From Enterococcus canintestini (GTDB lineage: Bacteria > Bacillota > Bacilli > Lactobacillales > Enterococcaceae): DNA of 64,000 nt. The position numbers and the translations under genes were made by a program. The DNA lies in NCBI RefSeq assembly GCF_001885735.1, contig NZ_JXKG01000002.1:236232-300231 (forward strand), in the 5' to 3' direction. This document shows, piece by piece, positions 38,691 to 48,843 of this stretch; position 1 is the first letter of the stretch; every line of letters begins with the position of its first letter. The notes beneath the pieces are model-generated. The model had not been told where the DNA came from. It was given only the letters and a program-made list of their open reading frames with translations, and ran no database searches.

Positions 38691-39716
38691 ATGATTGTAA
38701 TTATGAAACCAGGTGCGACTAAAGAGCAAGTTGAATTAGTCGTTAAACGCATTCAAAAAGAAGGATTAGATGTCAATATTGATCAAGGTACAGAACATAT
38801 TGTCATCGGCTTAAAAGGTGATGTTAGGGGCGTCCAAGATGTGCCTTTTAACACATACGATGGCGTAGAGAAGACATTAAAAATTTCGAATACTTACAAG
38901 TTGACATCACGAGAATTTCATCCTGGTAACACTGTTGTGGATGTAGACGGGGTTAAAATTGGTGACGGCAGTTTTGTGACAATGGCAGGACCGTGTTCTA
39001 TTGAAGGCTTAGAACAAATTTTAGAGTGTGCCAAAATTGCTAAAGCGGGTGGTGCTAAAATCTTGCGCGGAGGCGCATTTAAACCACGTACTTCCCCTTA
39101 CGCTTTCCAAGGATTAGAAGAAGAAGGATTAAAATACATTCGGCAAGCAGCAGATGAATTTGATTTGAAAGTGATCACAGAAGTAATGGATGAAGGTCAT
39201 ATTGAAATGGTGGCAGAATACAGTGATATTTTACAAATTGGAGCCCGCAATATGCAAAATTACAAATTACTTCAATCAGTTGGTAAAACAGGTAAACCAA
39301 TTGGCTTAAAACGAGGAATTGCCGGGACTATTGATGAGTGGTTAAATGCAGCGGAATACATTGCTGTTCAGGATAAATCACCTGTTATTTTCATTGAGCG
39401 GGGAATCAGAACTTATGAAACAGCAACGCGAAACACATTTGATTTATCAGCGGTACCTTTAATTAAAAAATTAAGTCATTTTCCTATTATTGTGGACCCG
39501 AGTCATGGAACTGGTGTTTGGGATTTGGTTACTCCAATGGCGCGGGCAGGTGTTGCTGCTGGTGCTGATGGAATGATTGTCGAAATTCATCCAGATCCTA
39601 AAAATGCCTGGTCTGACGGACAACAATCGTTAAATGAAGAAAATTACTTAAAGATGATGCAAGAAGTAGATATTTTAACGGCTGCAATGAAACAAATTAA
39701 AGAAATCGAGGGCTAA
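38691..39716 (+). CDS. aroF: 3-deoxy-7-phosphoheptulonate synthase (DAHP synthase, type I beta)
   Basis: Condenses phosphoenolpyruvate and erythrose 4-phosphate, the entry to aromatic synthesis. The 341-residue protein has an N-terminal ferredoxin-like regulatory domain (about residues 1-70, [13 protein letters not shown]), which in homologues binds Tyr or Phe. The KDO8P-type barrel follows, with AGPCSIEG near 99, [15 protein letters not shown] near 124 and IVDPSHGTG near 270. AAAAAGGAG supports either the ATG at 38685 or 38691. I prefer 38691 on spacing and family N-termini. Confidence 0.93.
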   Translation: MIVIMKPGATKEQVELVVKRIQKEGLDVNIDQGTEHIVIGLKGDVRGVQDVPFNTYDGVEKTLKISNTYKLTSREFHPGNTVVDVDGVKIGDGSFVTMAGPCSIEGLEQILECAKIAKAGGAKILRGGAFKPRTSPYAFQGLEEEGLKYIRQAADEFDLKVITEVMDEGHIEMVAEYSDILQIGARNMQNYKLLQSVGKTGKPIGLKRGIAGTIDEWLNAAEYIAVQDKSPVIFIERGIRTYETATRNTFDLSAVPLIKKLSHFPIIVDPSHGTGVWDLVTPMARAGVAAGADGMIVEIHPDPKNAWSDGQQSLNEENYLKMMQEVDILTAAMKQIKEIEG

Positions 39717-39719
39717 CTT

Positions 39720-40784
39720 ATGCGAGTTAACTTAAAAGAAGATTCCTACGAAATTTTAATTGAACGTGGCGCCTTAACCAAATTGGGAAGCTGGCTCAAT
39801 TTATTATGGAAGCCTCAAAAAGTTGCGGTTATTACAGATACAAATGTAGCACCACTTTATAGTCAAACTGTAATGAATCAACTGAGCGCAGCTGGATACA
39901 CGCCGCATTTAGCAGTCGTGCCAGCAGGCGAAAGGAGTAAATCATTACAAACTGCCGCAGAATTATACGATTTTCTAGCTGAAGCAGAGTTTACGCGCAG
40001 TGATGGTATTCTAGCATTAGGTGGAGGCGTAATTGGCGATTTAGCCGGTTTTGTGGCTTCAACATATATGCGGGGAATTCATTTTGTCCAAATTCCGACA
40101 ACATTACTTGCGCAAGTAGATTCTAGTATTGGTGGCAAAACAGGTGTTAATACTGATAAAGCTAAGAACTTAGTCGGTACTTTCTGTCAACCAGCAGGTG
40201 TTTTGATTGATCCCAATGTATTAAAAACATTAGCAATGCGGCGGGTGCGAGAAGGAATTGCCGAAATTATCAAATCAGCAGCGATTGCAGATTTGAATTT
40301 ATGGCAGACGTTATCGCATTTAAAAGATGAAGCTGACTTATTAGATCACGCTGAAGCAATAATTACCTCAGCCTTAGAAGTAAAGCGCCAAGTAGTAGAA
40401 GAAGATGAATTTGATAATGGGATGCGTTTAATTTTGAACTTTGGCCATACTATCGGGCATGCGATTGAAAAAACAGCTGGGTATGGTGTGATTAGCCATG
40501 GTGAGGGTGTAGCTTTGGGAATGATAAAAATTAACAGTGTCTCAGAAGCAAAAGGATTGTCCCCGGTTGGTAGTACTGCGCAATTAAAAGAGATGATTAT
40601 GAAATTTCATTTGCCAACGGAATTACCTGATTGGGATGAAAAAGCACTCTATCAAGCGATTACTCACGATAAAAAAGCTCGAGGTAACAATTTAAAACTA
40701 ATTTTATTAGCTGAGATTGGTCAAGCCAAAATTGTAGAAGTTCCTTTAGTTGAAATGAAAGATTATTTGAAGGAGGCGTTATAA
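39720..40784 (+). CDS. aroB: 3-dehydroquinate synthase
   Basis: NAD and zinc-dependent cyclisation of DAHP to 3-dehydroquinate. The 354-residue protein has the NAD site [18 protein letters not shown] near residue 97, [16 protein letters not shown] near 127, and the metal ligands Glu in IAEIIKSA near 180 and His in [11 protein letters not shown] and SHGEGVALG. It starts 3 bases after aroF and its last base is the first base of aroC. Confidence 0.96.
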   Translation: MRVNLKEDSYEILIERGALTKLGSWLNLLWKPQKVAVITDTNVAPLYSQTVMNQLSAAGYTPHLAVVPAGERSKSLQTAAELYDFLAEAEFTRSDGILALGGGVIGDLAGFVASTYMRGIHFVQIPTTLLAQVDSSIGGKTGVNTDKAKNLVGTFCQPAGVLIDPNVLKTLAMRRVREGIAEIIKSAAIADLNLWQTLSHLKDEADLLDHAEAIITSALEVKRQVVEEDEFDNGMRLILNFGHTIGHAIEKTAGYGVISHGEGVALGMIKINSVSEAKGLSPVGSTAQLKEMIMKFHLPTELPDWDEKALYQAITHDKKARGNNLKLILLAEIGQAKIVEVPLVEMKDYLKEAL

Positions 40785-41950
40785 TGCGTTATTTAACAGC
40801 AGGAGAATCCCATGGGCCAGAACTTACAGCTATTATTGAAGGCTTGCCAGCGGGGATGCCGCTTTTAGCCGAAGACATTAACTTAGAATTAGCAAGACGA
40901 CAAGCCGGTTATGGTCGCGGTGGTCGGATGAAAATTGAAAAAGATCAAGTCCGTATTACCTCGGGTGTGCGGCATGGAAAAACATTGGGGTCACCCATAA
41001 CATTGATTGTCGAAAATCGCGACTGGAAAAACTGGCAAACTGTTATGGCTAGTGAAGAGGTTCCAAAAAAAGAACAAACAATGCGACAAGTAACACACCC
41101 CAGACCAGGACACGCTGATTTAGTCGGTGGAATGAAATACCATCATGCGGATTTACGCAATGTCTTAGAGCGCTCCTCTGCCAGAGAAACTACTATGCGG
41201 GTTGCAGTTGGTGCAATCGCTAAAAAACTATTAAAAGAACTTGAAATAGAGGTTGCGGGTCATGTTACTGTTTTAGGTGGAATAAAAGCAGAAATTCCGG
41301 CTGAAATTAGCCTAACAGAAATAAAAGAGCGCTCAGAAAAATCTGAAGTTCGTGTTGTTGATCAAAATGTTGAAGAGCAAATGAAACAACTAATTGATCA
41401 GACGAAAAAAAATGGCGATACTATCGGGGGCGTTGTAGAGGTTTTAGTGGGAAATGTTCCAGCAGGACTTGGTAGTTATGTTCAATGGGATACAAAGCTA
41501 GATGCAAAATTAGCCCAAGCAATCGTTGGCATTAATGCTTTTAAAGGGGTAGAGTTTGGCGTTGGTTTTGAAGCTGCTAATTTACCTGGCTCAAAAGTAA
41601 TGGATGAAATTATTTGGTCAAAAGCTACTGGCTACCGCCGTAAAACCAATCACTTGGGTGGCTTTGAAGGTGGCATGACAAATGGCGAAACAATCATCGT
41701 AAAAGGTGTTATGAAACCAATTCCGACTTTATATAAACCATTAATGAGTGTAGACATAAAGACCAAAGAACCGTATAAAGCTAGTGTAGAGCGCTCAGAT
41801 AGCACCGCTGTTCCTGCGGCCAGTGTGGTAGCAGAAAATGTAGTCGCAACGGTCTTAGCAACAGAAATTTTAGCTAAATTTTCTAGTGATTCTTTTGCAG
41901 AATTAAAAGAAGCAGTGGCAAATTATCGCCAATATATTAAAAACTTTTAG
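40784..41950 (+). CDS. aroC: Chorismate synthase
   Basis: FMN-dependent loss of phosphate from EPSP to give chorismate. The 388-residue protein shows [18 protein letters not shown] at residues 7-24, the FMN/substrate histidines in [16 protein letters not shown] near 107, [15 protein letters not shown] near 129, and DSTAVPAA near 347. It overlaps aroB by one base with AAGGAGG before the ATG. Confidence 0.97.
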   Translation: MRYLTAGESHGPELTAIIEGLPAGMPLLAEDINLELARRQAGYGRGGRMKIEKDQVRITSGVRHGKTLGSPITLIVENRDWKNWQTVMASEEVPKKEQTMRQVTHPRPGHADLVGGMKYHHADLRNVLERSSARETTMRVAVGAIAKKLLKELEIEVAGHVTVLGGIKAEIPAEISLTEIKERSEKSEVRVVDQNVEEQMKQLIDQTKKNGDTIGGVVEVLVGNVPAGLGSYVQWDTKLDAKLAQAIVGINAFKGVEFGVGFEAANLPGSKVMDEIIWSKATGYRRKTNHLGGFEGGMTNGETIIVKGVMKPIPTLYKPLMSVDIKTKEPYKASVERSDSTAVPAASVVAENVVATVLATEILAKFSSDSFAELKEAVANYRQYIKNF

Positions 41951-41960
41951 GAGGTCTGTG

Positions 41961-43052
41961 ATGGAGCAAAAAGTTTTTATTGTCGGCTTAGGATTAATTG
42001 GCTCATCTTTAGCATTAGCAATCAAAAGTAAACATCCTAAAGTTGAGCTTAGCGGTTTTGATTTACATGAAACAACCGGGGAAATTGCAGTAAAAAAAGG
42101 CATTGTTACCAAAATGGCTAATAATTTTGCCCAAGGTGCACTGGATGCAGATATTATCATTTTAGCAGTACCAGTTTTTAAAACAATTAGCTATTTGGAA
42201 GAACTTGCCAAGCTTCCCTTAAAAGAAGATGTTCTTGTCACAGATGTTGCAAGTACCAAAGAACAAATTATGGCTACTGCTAAAACACTGCCTTTTTCAT
42301 TTATTGGTGGGCACCCGATGGCCGGATCGCATAAATCAGGGATAAAAGCAGCAGATGCCCATCTATTTGAAAATGCCTATTATATTATGACTAATCAAAA
42401 GGAATCTCAAAATAAAGTTGTACTTTTACAAGAATTATTGTCAGGAACTAAAGCAAAGTTTGTCGAATTAACAGCCAGTGAACATGATCAAATCACAGCA
42501 ATGCTTAGCCACCTGCCGCATATAATTGCAGCCGCCCTTGTAACTCAAGGGGATTGTTTTAATCAAGAGCATCCTCGTGCCAAACAATTAGCAGCCGGTG
42601 GATTCCGGGATATTACACGCATTGCTTCTTCTGATCCGAAGATGTGGACTGAAATTTTATTAAGTAACCAAGCGGCTATTTTACAGCAGTTGGACAATTG
42701 GCAAAAAGAAATTATGAAAGTAAAAAAGTGGGTCACAAAAAGTGATCAAAAGGAAATTTTTCATTTTTTTGATCAAGCTAAAGATAATCGCGACCGCCTA
42801 CCTGTTCACAAAAATGGCGCGATTCCAGCCTTTTATGATCTTTATGTTGATGTTCCAGATGAACCCGGGGTAATAGCAGAAGTGACAGGACTTCTAGGGC
42901 ACCATCAGATCAATCTGATTAATCTGAAAATTCAGGAAACAAGAGAAGATGTTAATGGGATTTTGCAAATTAGTTTTCGTAACGAAAATGACTTAATGCG
43001 GGCCAAAGCCTGCCTTTTAAGACATACGAATTATCCTACGCGCTTAAAATAA
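41961..43052 (+). CDS. tyrA: Prephenate dehydrogenase with C-terminal ACT domain
   Basis: Oxidises prephenate to 4-hydroxyphenylpyruvate on the Tyr branch. The 363-residue protein has the NAD loop VGLGLIGSSLA near residue 7, the substrate His in GGHPMAGSHKSG near 116, and an ACT domain from about 295 (YDLYVDVPDEPGVIAEV), probably for Tyr feedback. The ATG at 41961 follows AGGAGG. A GTG one codon earlier is possible. Confidence 0.94.
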   Translation: MEQKVFIVGLGLIGSSLALAIKSKHPKVELSGFDLHETTGEIAVKKGIVTKMANNFAQGALDADIIILAVPVFKTISYLEELAKLPLKEDVLVTDVASTKEQIMATAKTLPFSFIGGHPMAGSHKSGIKAADAHLFENAYYIMTNQKESQNKVVLLQELLSGTKAKFVELTASEHDQITAMLSHLPHIIAAALVTQGDCFNQEHPRAKQLAAGGFRDITRIASSDPKMWTEILLSNQAAILQQLDNWQKEIMKVKKWVTKSDQKEIFHFFDQAKDNRDRLPVHKNGAIPAFYDLYVDVPDEPGVIAEVTGLLGHHQINLINLKIQETREDVNGILQISFRNENDLMRAKACLLRHTNYPTRLK

Positions 43053-43064
43053 AAGGAGGCAACT

Positions 43065-44357
43065 ATGGAATTATTACAAGCACAAAACGGATTAGCCGGC
43101 AGTATCACTGTCCCGGCAGATAAATCAATTTCCCACCGCAGCATAATGTTTGGTGCTCTAGCAACGGGACAAACAACCATCAAGAATTTCTTGCGCGCCC
43201 AAGATTGTTTAAGTACCTTAAATGCATTTAAAAAACTAGGTGTCCCAATTTCAGATGATGGTACGACGATTACAGTAACTGGTGTTGGGTTTTCAGGTTT
43301 AAAGAAAAGTCAATCAGACATTGATGTTGGTAATTCTGGGACAACGATTCGTTTGATGATGGGAATTTTAGCCGGCCAAAACTTTACCACAACACTATTT
43401 GGAGATGATTCCCTAAATAAGCGACCAATGCAACGGGTAATGACGCCTTTGCAGCAAATGGGTGCGACTCTTACCGGTAAAGCAAGTAGTGAATTTCCTC
43501 CCATCACAATTCAAGGTACAAAAGAATTATTAGCCATTGATTATCAAATGCCTGTAGCCAGTGCTCAAGTAAAATCGGCAATTATCTTTGCAGCTTTACA
43601 AGCAAAAGGTACATCAACGATTATCGAAAAAGAAATTTCTCGTAACCATACTGAAGAAATGATTCGCCAATTTGGCGGTGAAATTACCACAAATGGTCGC
43701 AAGATTACACTCACCGGTCCACAAACCTTAGTCGGTCAAAACGTTGTGGTTCCAGGAGATATTTCTTCGGCGGCATTCTTTTTAGTGGCTGCTGCCATTA
43801 CCCCGAATAGTCAACTACACCTTAAAAATGTAGGGATGAATCCAACGCGAACAGGTATCATTGATGTTTTAAAACAAATGGGGGCTAATTTAACGATTGA
43901 AAACCTTGATACAAACAATCAAGCAGCAGATTTAAAAATTGAAACGTCTGCACTTCATAGTACTATCATAAAAGGTGAGATTATTCCCCGCCTAATTGAT
44001 GAGTTGCCCATTATTGCGTTATTAGCTACGCAAGCTAGTGGTCAAACAATTATTAAAGACGCAGAAGAATTAAAAGTAAAAGAAACAAATCGCATTGATG
44101 CAACCGCAGCAGAATTAAAGAAAATGGGGGCTGATATTACGCCAACAGAAGATGGTCTCATCATTAATGGACCAACGCCACTAAAAGGGGCTGAAGTCTC
44201 AAGTCGAGGCGATCATCGCATCGGGATGATGCTACAAATCGCTGCTTTAATTGCCACTGGTACCACTATGTTACAACAGCCAGAAGCCATTAACATTTCT
44301 TACCCAGATTTTTTCCAAGATATCAAAAAAATCCTAGTAGGTGAGCACCATGAGTAG
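43065..44357 (+). CDS. aroA: 3-phosphoshikimate 1-carboxyvinyltransferase (EPSP synthase)
   Basis: Transfers enolpyruvyl from PEP to shikimate 3-phosphate. The 430-residue protein has [10 protein letters not shown] near residue 18, [12 protein letters not shown] near 87-98, the Lys/Glu pair in [10 protein letters not shown] near 340, and DHRIGM near 384. At the position where sensitive enzymes read LGNAG-T it has VGNSGTT, a class II-like variant by eye. It overlaps aroK by 8 bases. Confidence 0.95.
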   Translation: MELLQAQNGLAGSITVPADKSISHRSIMFGALATGQTTIKNFLRAQDCLSTLNAFKKLGVPISDDGTTITVTGVGFSGLKKSQSDIDVGNSGTTIRLMMGILAGQNFTTTLFGDDSLNKRPMQRVMTPLQQMGATLTGKASSEFPPITIQGTKELLAIDYQMPVASAQVKSAIIFAALQAKGTSTIIEKEISRNHTEEMIRQFGGEITTNGRKITLTGPQTLVGQNVVVPGDISSAAFFLVAAAITPNSQLHLKNVGMNPTRTGIIDVLKQMGANLTIENLDTNNQAADLKIETSALHSTIIKGEIIPRLIDELPIIALLATQASGQTIIKDAEELKVKETNRIDATAAELKKMGADITPTEDGLIINGPTPLKGAEVSSRGDHRIGMMLQIAALIATGTTMLQQPEAINISYPDFFQDIKKILVGEHHE

Positions 44358-44859
44358 TATTTTACTAATTGGTTTTATGGGTGCAGGAAAATCAACAATT
44401 GGTAGCCTACTGGCGGAGAAAATGAAGCGACCATTAATTGATTTAGATGATTTAATCACAAAAGAAATTGGCATGCCGATACCTGATTTTTTTGCTTCTA
44501 AAGGAGAAGCAGCTTTTCGTCATGTCGAAACAACTGTTTTAAAAGATCACTTTACTGCTAATGCCATCATTGCAACTGGCGGTGGGATTGTAGTCAATGA
44601 ATTAAACCGTAACCTTTTAAAAGATCATCCTCATGTCATCTATTTAAAGGCTGACTCCAAAACATTAATTGCCCGTATCAAAAACGATGCAAAAAATATT
44701 CGTCCACTGGCAAGTCAAAAAAGCGCAGCAGAAATTACCGCGCTCTTGAATTCGCGTCTGCCACATTATGAAGAGAGTGCGGCAATAATTATTGAAACAA
44801 CGCAACGCGATCCTGAAGAAATTGCTACAGAAATCATAGAAAGGTTGGGAAAAGCATGA
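44350..44859 (+). CDS. aroK: Shikimate kinase
   Basis: Phosphorylates shikimate at the 3-OH. The 169-residue protein has Walker [10 protein letters not shown] near residue 8, DLDDLI (the Asp that binds shikimate) near 32, the conserved FR in GEAAFRHVE near 54, and ATGGGIVV near 77. I chose the ATG at 44350, which gives the common ATGAGTAG overlap with aroA. A GTG at 44341 is an alternative. It overlaps pheA by 4 bases. Confidence 0.94.
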   Translation: MSSILLIGFMGAGKSTIGSLLAEKMKRPLIDLDDLITKEIGMPIPDFFASKGEAAFRHVETTVLKDHFTANAIIATGGGIVVNELNRNLLKDHPHVIYLKADSKTLIARIKNDAKNIRPLASQKSAAEITALLNSRLPHYEESAAIIIETTQRDPEEIATEIIERLGKA

Positions 44860-45677
44860 AAATTGGTTATTTGGGACCTAAGAGTTCATTTTCTCACCAA
44901 GCCGCCAAAAAACAATTTGATGCAGTCGATTTGGTGGCGTATGCCTCTATTCCAGCCTGTCTAAATGCCGTGTTAACAAGAGAAGTTGCATATTCCATTG
45001 TGCCAATTGAAAACTCGCTAGAAGGATCGGTTCACGCAACAATTGATACATTGTCGCAAAATCATCAACTACAGGTTTTAGCCGAGGTTATTTTACCAAT
45101 TAAACAACAACTACTAGCAACTAGTGAAGGGCCGTTTAAAAAAATCTATTCTCATCCGCAAGCGCTAGCTCAGTCGCAAAAGTTTTTGGCAACACATTAT
45201 CCCACTGCTGAATTAGTACCTACCACTTCTACTACTGCAGCGTGTGAATATGTCGCAACGCAACAGACACAAGAAATTGCGGCCATCGCCGCGGCTGAGG
45301 CTGCTGTATCTTATGGTTTAAAAATTATCAGCTCTAATATTCAAGACAATGATTTTAACCAAACACGCTTTTGGATTGTAGGGCTAAAACCGACAACTAC
45401 ATTTGGTAAGGCAGAAAAAATGTCTTTAATTTTGACACTACCTTCAAATAAAGCAGGGGCACTTCACCAAATGTTGGCCGCTTTTGGTTGGCGTCAAATT
45501 AATTTAAGCAAAATTGAATCGCGGCCTTTAAAAACTAGTCTTGGTGAATATTTCTTTGTAATTGATCTCCTATTAGATCAACCACAACAATTAATTGACA
45601 ATGCTATCGAAGAAATTAAATTACTTGGTGGGACTGTTATTCACTTAGGGACATATCCTGTCACTTTATCGAGCTAA
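44856..45677 (+). CDS. pheA: Prephenate dehydratase (no chorismate mutase domain)
   Basis: Converts prephenate to phenylpyruvate. The 273-residue monofunctional form begins with GYLGPKSSFSHQA. It has VPIENSLEGSV near residue 49, and the catalytic Thr region NDFNQTRFWIVG near 165 (TRF motif). A C-terminal ACT domain from about 190 includes IESRPLKTSLGEYFF, the Phe-binding ESRP motif. Last gene of the operon, with a terminator after it. No chorismate mutase gene is present in the window, so that step is encoded elsewhere. Confidence 0.95.
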   Translation: MKIGYLGPKSSFSHQAAKKQFDAVDLVAYASIPACLNAVLTREVAYSIVPIENSLEGSVHATIDTLSQNHQLQVLAEVILPIKQQLLATSEGPFKKIYSHPQALAQSQKFLATHYPTAELVPTTSTTAACEYVATQQTQEIAAIAAAEAAVSYGLKIISSNIQDNDFNQTRFWIVGLKPTTTFGKAEKMSLILTLPSNKAGALHQMLAAFGWRQINLSKIESRPLKTSLGEYFFVIDLLLDQPQQLIDNAIEEIKLLGGTVIHLGTYPVTLSS

Positions 45678-45691
45678 CAAAATTGAAAGAA

Positions 45692-45733
45692 ATGCTATGA
45701 AATGCTTAAATTTTTTCATAGCATCTTTTTTTG
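45692..45733 (+). terminator. Terminator of the aro operon
   Basis: ATGCTATGAAA (from 45692) pairs with TTTCATAGCAT (to about 45725), followed by seven T. Confidence 0.9.
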
Positions 45734-45787
45734 CACTCAAGTTAGGGTAAACTTGTAGAGAAATGATTTACTTTTGGAGGTAGCCAC

Positions 45788-47008
45788 ATGAGTCGCATGG
45801 ATCGCTATAAAAAAATACATGAAGAAACAAATAAAAAAGAAAGTGTATTTGCTCGTAAGCAATTAACTGATAAAGAGTTAGAAAAAGCAGCATACGAAGA
45901 AGAAAAACGCAATCAAGAAGATTTTTCTACTACTAATGAAGAGTACAATGCGCGTAGTAAAAAAGCGCAAGGCAATTTTGAGATAAAAACAAAAGGTTTT
46001 AAAGCCCGAAATAGTCATCCTCGTAATTTAAGGAATAAAAACAAGCCAAAAAGTGTTCAAAAAGATGAAGAACAGCCGCGCCAAGTAAAAAAAGAAAAGA
46101 AAATTAAGCCTAAGAAAAAACACCCTATTTTTCGCTTTATCATTGGCTTACTCCTGTTATTACTCGTTTATAGCGGCGTTGCCTTTGCACTAGGAAAAAT
46201 GTCCGCTGCTTCTGATAGTGAGATTCCTAAACAAGAAGTAGAGAACTTCAACGGTTTTACTTCAGCAGATGGTGCAAATAATATCTTGTTACTGGGAAGT
46301 GATAGTAGAAAAGGTGAAACCGCACGCGCAGATACCATTATGGTTTTACAATTAGACGGACCAAGTAAAAAACCAAAACTAATTTCTTTTATGCGGGATA
46401 CATTGGTTGATATTCCAGGGGTTGGGCAAAATAAAATTAACGCAGCTTACGCTTATGGTGGGGCAGATTTAGTTCGTCAAACCATCTCACAAAACTTTGG
46501 TTTAGAATGTAAGTATTATGCTGTTGTTGATTTTAAATCTTTTGAAAAAGTAATTGATACGTTGTTTCCTGGCGGAGTTGCTATTAACGCCGAAAAAGAC
46601 ATGAGTACTAACTTAGAAGTACCAATCAAAAAAGGCCAACAAAATATGGATGGCTTACACTTATTACAATATGCCCGTTTTCGGATGGATGAAGAAGGCG
46701 ATTTTGGTCGCGTAAGAAGACAACAACAAGTTATGGATGCCATTTTTAGTCAAATGAAAAATCCACTTGCAATTGCGAAATTACCTTATGCTGCCGGAAA
46801 AGTTTTAGGGTACACTGGCACAAACCTTAAAACGAGTTTCTTAGTCAAAAATAGCTTGCACATCTTAAAAGGAGCAAGTGGGATTGACCGACTGACGGTT
46901 CCAGCTAAAGATACTTGGGAATATGGGAATACAGCGGAAGCTGGAAGTGTGTTAGTCGTAGATAAAGAAGCCAATCAAAAAGCAATCAATAATTTTTTAG
47001 CAAAATAA
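45788..47008 (+). CDS. LytR-CpsA-Psr family cell-wall glycopolymer ligase
   Basis: Attaches undecaprenyl-linked teichoic acids or capsule polymers to peptidoglycan. The 406-residue protein has a long, very basic and acidic cytoplasmic N-terminus (about residues 1-112), one membrane helix (about 115-136) and an extracellular LCP domain from about 160. The domain contains LLLGSDSRKGETARADTIMVL (in parts LLLGSDSRKGE and RADTIMVL), SFMRDTLVDIPG and LLQYARFRMDEEGDFGR with the catalytic Arg/Asp set. GGAGG precedes the ATG. It sits directly after the aro operon, as in other enterococci, where it is often called psr or lytR. Confidence 0.92.
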   Translation: MSRMDRYKKIHEETNKKESVFARKQLTDKELEKAAYEEEKRNQEDFSTTNEEYNARSKKAQGNFEIKTKGFKARNSHPRNLRNKNKPKSVQKDEEQPRQVKKEKKIKPKKKHPIFRFIIGLLLLLLVYSGVAFALGKMSAASDSEIPKQEVENFNGFTSADGANNILLLGSDSRKGETARADTIMVLQLDGPSKKPKLISFMRDTLVDIPGVGQNKINAAYAYGGADLVRQTISQNFGLECKYYAVVDFKSFEKVIDTLFPGGVAINAEKDMSTNLEVPIKKGQQNMDGLHLLQYARFRMDEEGDFGRVRRQQQVMDAIFSQMKNPLAIAKLPYAAGKVLGYTGTNLKTSFLVKNSLHILKGASGIDRLTVPAKDTWEYGNTAEAGSVLVVDKEANQKAINNFLAK

Positions 47009-47012
47009 TTAT

Positions 47013-47060
47013 AAAAGGGTAGGGATAGATGAAAAACTATCCTTTCCCCTTTTCTATTTT
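47013..47060 (+). terminator. Terminator after the LCP gene
   Basis: AAAAGGGTAGGGATAG (47013-47028) pairs with CTATCCTTTCCCCTTTT (47037-47053) with one mismatch, followed by CTATTTT. Confidence 0.85.
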
Positions 47061-47090
47061 AGTAATAGTAGTTTCTTTTAAGGTGAATCT

Positions 47091-47130
47091 AGTATAAACT
47101 ATTTTCCTGAATCTTAGTTTATGCTATATT
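47091..47130 (+). promoter_or_regulatory. Candidate promoter with inverted repeat before degV
   Basis: AGTATAAACT (47091-47100) and AGTTTATGCT (47116-47125) are inverted repeats with one G-T pair, overlapping an extended -10 TGCTATATT (TATATT 47125-47130). The -35 (TTTTCC, 47102-47107) is weak. The repeat may be an operator. Confidence 0.45.
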
Positions 47131-47169
47131 TGTAGAAGTAGTGAAATTTTCTTGAAACGAGGATTATAA

Positions 47170-48018
47170 ATGAAATTAGCAGTTGTAACAGATAGTTCTG
47201 CATTTCTACCTGAAACCATCAAAAATCATTCGGACTTATATATTATTCCTGTACCAGTCATCATTGATGGCAAAATCTATAATGAAGGCGTCGATATTGA
47301 AGCCGATGAATATTATGAAATGCTAAATGGTAGTAAAGAATTTCCCACAACCTCTCAACCGGCTTTGGGTGAAGTAATTGAACTTTATGAAAATCTAGCC
47401 GCTAAAGGCTATGATACAATTTTAAGTATCCATTTATCTGGCGGAATCTCAGGATTTGTAGCAACGCTCAATACGATTAAAGATGAAATAAAAGGTGCAA
47501 CCGTCATTCCGTATGATTCTAAGATTACGAGTATGCCAATGGGTCACATGGTAGAAAGTGCGATTCAAATGAACGATGCAGGCAAAACATTAGCAGAAAT
47601 CATCCAGCATTTAGATATTATTCGTGACAATACGTATGCGTATTTAATTGTCGATGACTTAAACAACCTCGTTCGTGGCGGGCGCTTAACTAATGGTGCC
47701 GCATTAATTGGCGGTTTGTTAAAAATTAAACCGATTTTGACCTTTAATAATGGGAAAATCGAGTTATTTGAAAAAATTCGTTCTAGCAAAAAGGCTTTTA
47801 ATCGCGCTGAAGAAGTTATCGGGCAACGGGCTTCTGAAATTAATCGTCCTGTTAAATTGTATGTCATCCATGCGAATAATTTGACAGTAGCGCAAGAGGA
47901 GAAAGAAAAATTAGCAGCTAAATATCCTGATGCAGACATTGAAATTGGTTATTTTGGACCAGTTATTGGAACTCACTTGGGAGAAAAAGCAATTGGAATT
48001 GCAATTGCTGCTATCTAA
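47170..48018 (+). CDS. DegV family fatty-acid-binding protein
   Basis: DegV (FakB-like) proteins hold a fatty acid for phosphorylation by FakA during use of exogenous fatty acids. The 282-residue protein shows AVVTDSSAFLPE at the start, FPTTSQPALGE near residue 58 (TSQP motif), ILSIHLSGGISG near 87 and VDDLNNLVRGGRLTNGAALIGGLL near 160-183 (in parts). The bound lipid species is not predictable from sequence. It appears monocistronic, followed by repeat copy 2. Confidence 0.88.
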   Translation: MKLAVVTDSSAFLPETIKNHSDLYIIPVPVIIDGKIYNEGVDIEADEYYEMLNGSKEFPTTSQPALGEVIELYENLAAKGYDTILSIHLSGGISGFVATLNTIKDEIKGATVIPYDSKITSMPMGHMVESAIQMNDAGKTLAEIIQHLDIIRDNTYAYLIVDDLNNLVRGGRLTNGAALIGGLLKIKPILTFNNGKIELFEKIRSSKKAFNRAEEVIGQRASEINRPVKLYVIHANNLTVAQEEKEKLAAKYPDADIEIGYFGPVIGTHLGEKAIGIAIAAI

Positions 48019-48044
48019 ACTTAATTTTTAATAGATAAACAGGC

Positions 48045-48200
48045 TGTAACTGAAGTAGTCAGCTTCAAGAACAGGCAGAGATTTTAACAGAATTGCTACT
48101 CAATTTTTGCGAAACTTTGGCTTATCTTAAAAGAAGTTACTTTTTGAAACTGCTTAGTTAAAAACAAAAGGTATGACAAAAATTTTGTCATGCCTTTTTT
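48045..48200 (+). repeat. Diverged intergenic repeat, copy 2, ending in a terminator
   Basis: Pairs with copy 1 at 7952-8112. Conserved blocks in order are TGTAA..GAAGTAGTCA, CTACT followed by AATTTTTGCGAAA, GAAGTTA and CTGCTTA. Then comes a terminator based on ATGACAAAA...TTTTGTCAT. Like copy 1, it begins within about 30 bases of the upstream gene's stop codon. Confidence 0.6.
48167..48200 (+). terminator. Intrinsic terminator at the end of repeat copy 2
   Basis: AAAGGTATGACAAAA (48167-48181) pairs with TTTTGTCATGCCTTT (48183-48197) with one G-T pair, followed by further T. Confidence 0.85.
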
Positions 48201-48243
48201 GCTTTTCTTTGTGAGCACATACTAGCGCAATAAGTCAAAATGA

Positions 48244-48272
48244 TTGGCAATTTATCCATCCTTTTTTATACT
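48244..48272 (+). promoter_or_regulatory. Sigma-A promoter of the MoxR/VWA pair
   Basis: TTGGCA (48244-48249), a 17-base spacer, and TATACT (48267-48272). Its -10 overlaps the palindrome that follows. Confidence 0.8.
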
Positions 48273-48299
48273 TTAGTAAAGTAGTATATTACTAAAGTA
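48269..48299. promoter_or_regulatory. Nested palindromic operator at the MoxR/VWA promoter
   Basis: TACTTTAGTAA (48269-48279) and TTACTAAAGTA (48289-48299) are perfect 11-bp inverted repeats with a 9-base spacer. Two smaller perfect palindromes are nested: ACTTTAGTAAAGT (48270-48282) and TAGTATATTACTA (48282-48294). The position over the -10 and transcription start suggests a repressor site. Confidence 0.7.
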
Positions 48300-48345
48300 C
48301 TATCTAATAAATTAATTATTCAAAATGATAAGAGGAGTGAGTACG

Positions 48346-48825
48346 GTGGAAATTCCAACAAATTTGAAACACAAACCCGTTCTAGTAGTAGAAAACTATG
48401 ATAATGCAGATGGCAAACAAGCTTTTGAATCAGATGCAAAAGGACTTTCTTTGGGGCTCGCGCAATGGAATGATCGCGGTAAAGTCGATATTTCAGGCAA
48501 GGTTTGGCGCCATACAGGCGAAAAATGGTCTCGTCAATCAGAAGAACTACCGATTAACCGTATTTTAGATTTAGCTATTTTAGTGGCGCAAGCGAGTATT
48601 TATTTTCAAGATGCGTATCGGTATCCTAAATTTTACGACCCTGAAAATCCTGTTGTCGATATTGTTGGCGTACAAGGAAATCGCATGACCGTCGAAGTGG
48701 ATACAAATAATCCGATGATTGATGAAGATATTAAACTTTTCCATGATATTTGGCAAAAAGATGGTGAAATTTTAGGCGAGCGTTTTCGTATTTTAAAACG
48801 TTTATTAGAAGAAGCCGGTTATTAA
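48346..48825 (+). CDS. Uncharacterised protein, partner of the MoxR/VWA ATPase (DUF6530-like)
   Basis: A 159-residue soluble protein that I place tentatively in an uncharacterised family (DUF6530-like) by its N-terminus, VEIPTNLKHKPVLVVENYD. It has no catalytic motif I recognise. I chose the GTG at 48346 because GAGGAG (48331-48336) is correctly spaced, with an ATG seven codons earlier as the alternative. It is the first gene of a two-gene operon, 18 bases before the AAA+ gene, so it may be an adaptor, substrate or regulator of that ATPase. This is inference from position. Confidence 0.75.
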   Translation: MEIPTNLKHKPVLVVENYDNADGKQAFESDAKGLSLGLAQWNDRGKVDISGKVWRHTGEKWSRQSEELPINRILDLAILVAQASIYFQDAYRYPKFYDPENPVVDIVGVQGNRMTVEVDTNNPMIDEDIKLFHDIWQKDGEILGERFRILKRLLEEAGY

Positions 48826-48843
48826 AATAAAGTAGGTGAGATT

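Larger units (their letters stand above)
48019..48345. other. Intergenic region: repeat copy 2, terminator, promoter and operator
   Basis: About 330 bases. From left to right it holds the diverged repeat (48045-48200), its terminal hairpin, a strong sigma-A promoter (48244-48272) and a nested palindrome (48269-48299). No protein gene is supported. Confidence 0.7.
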
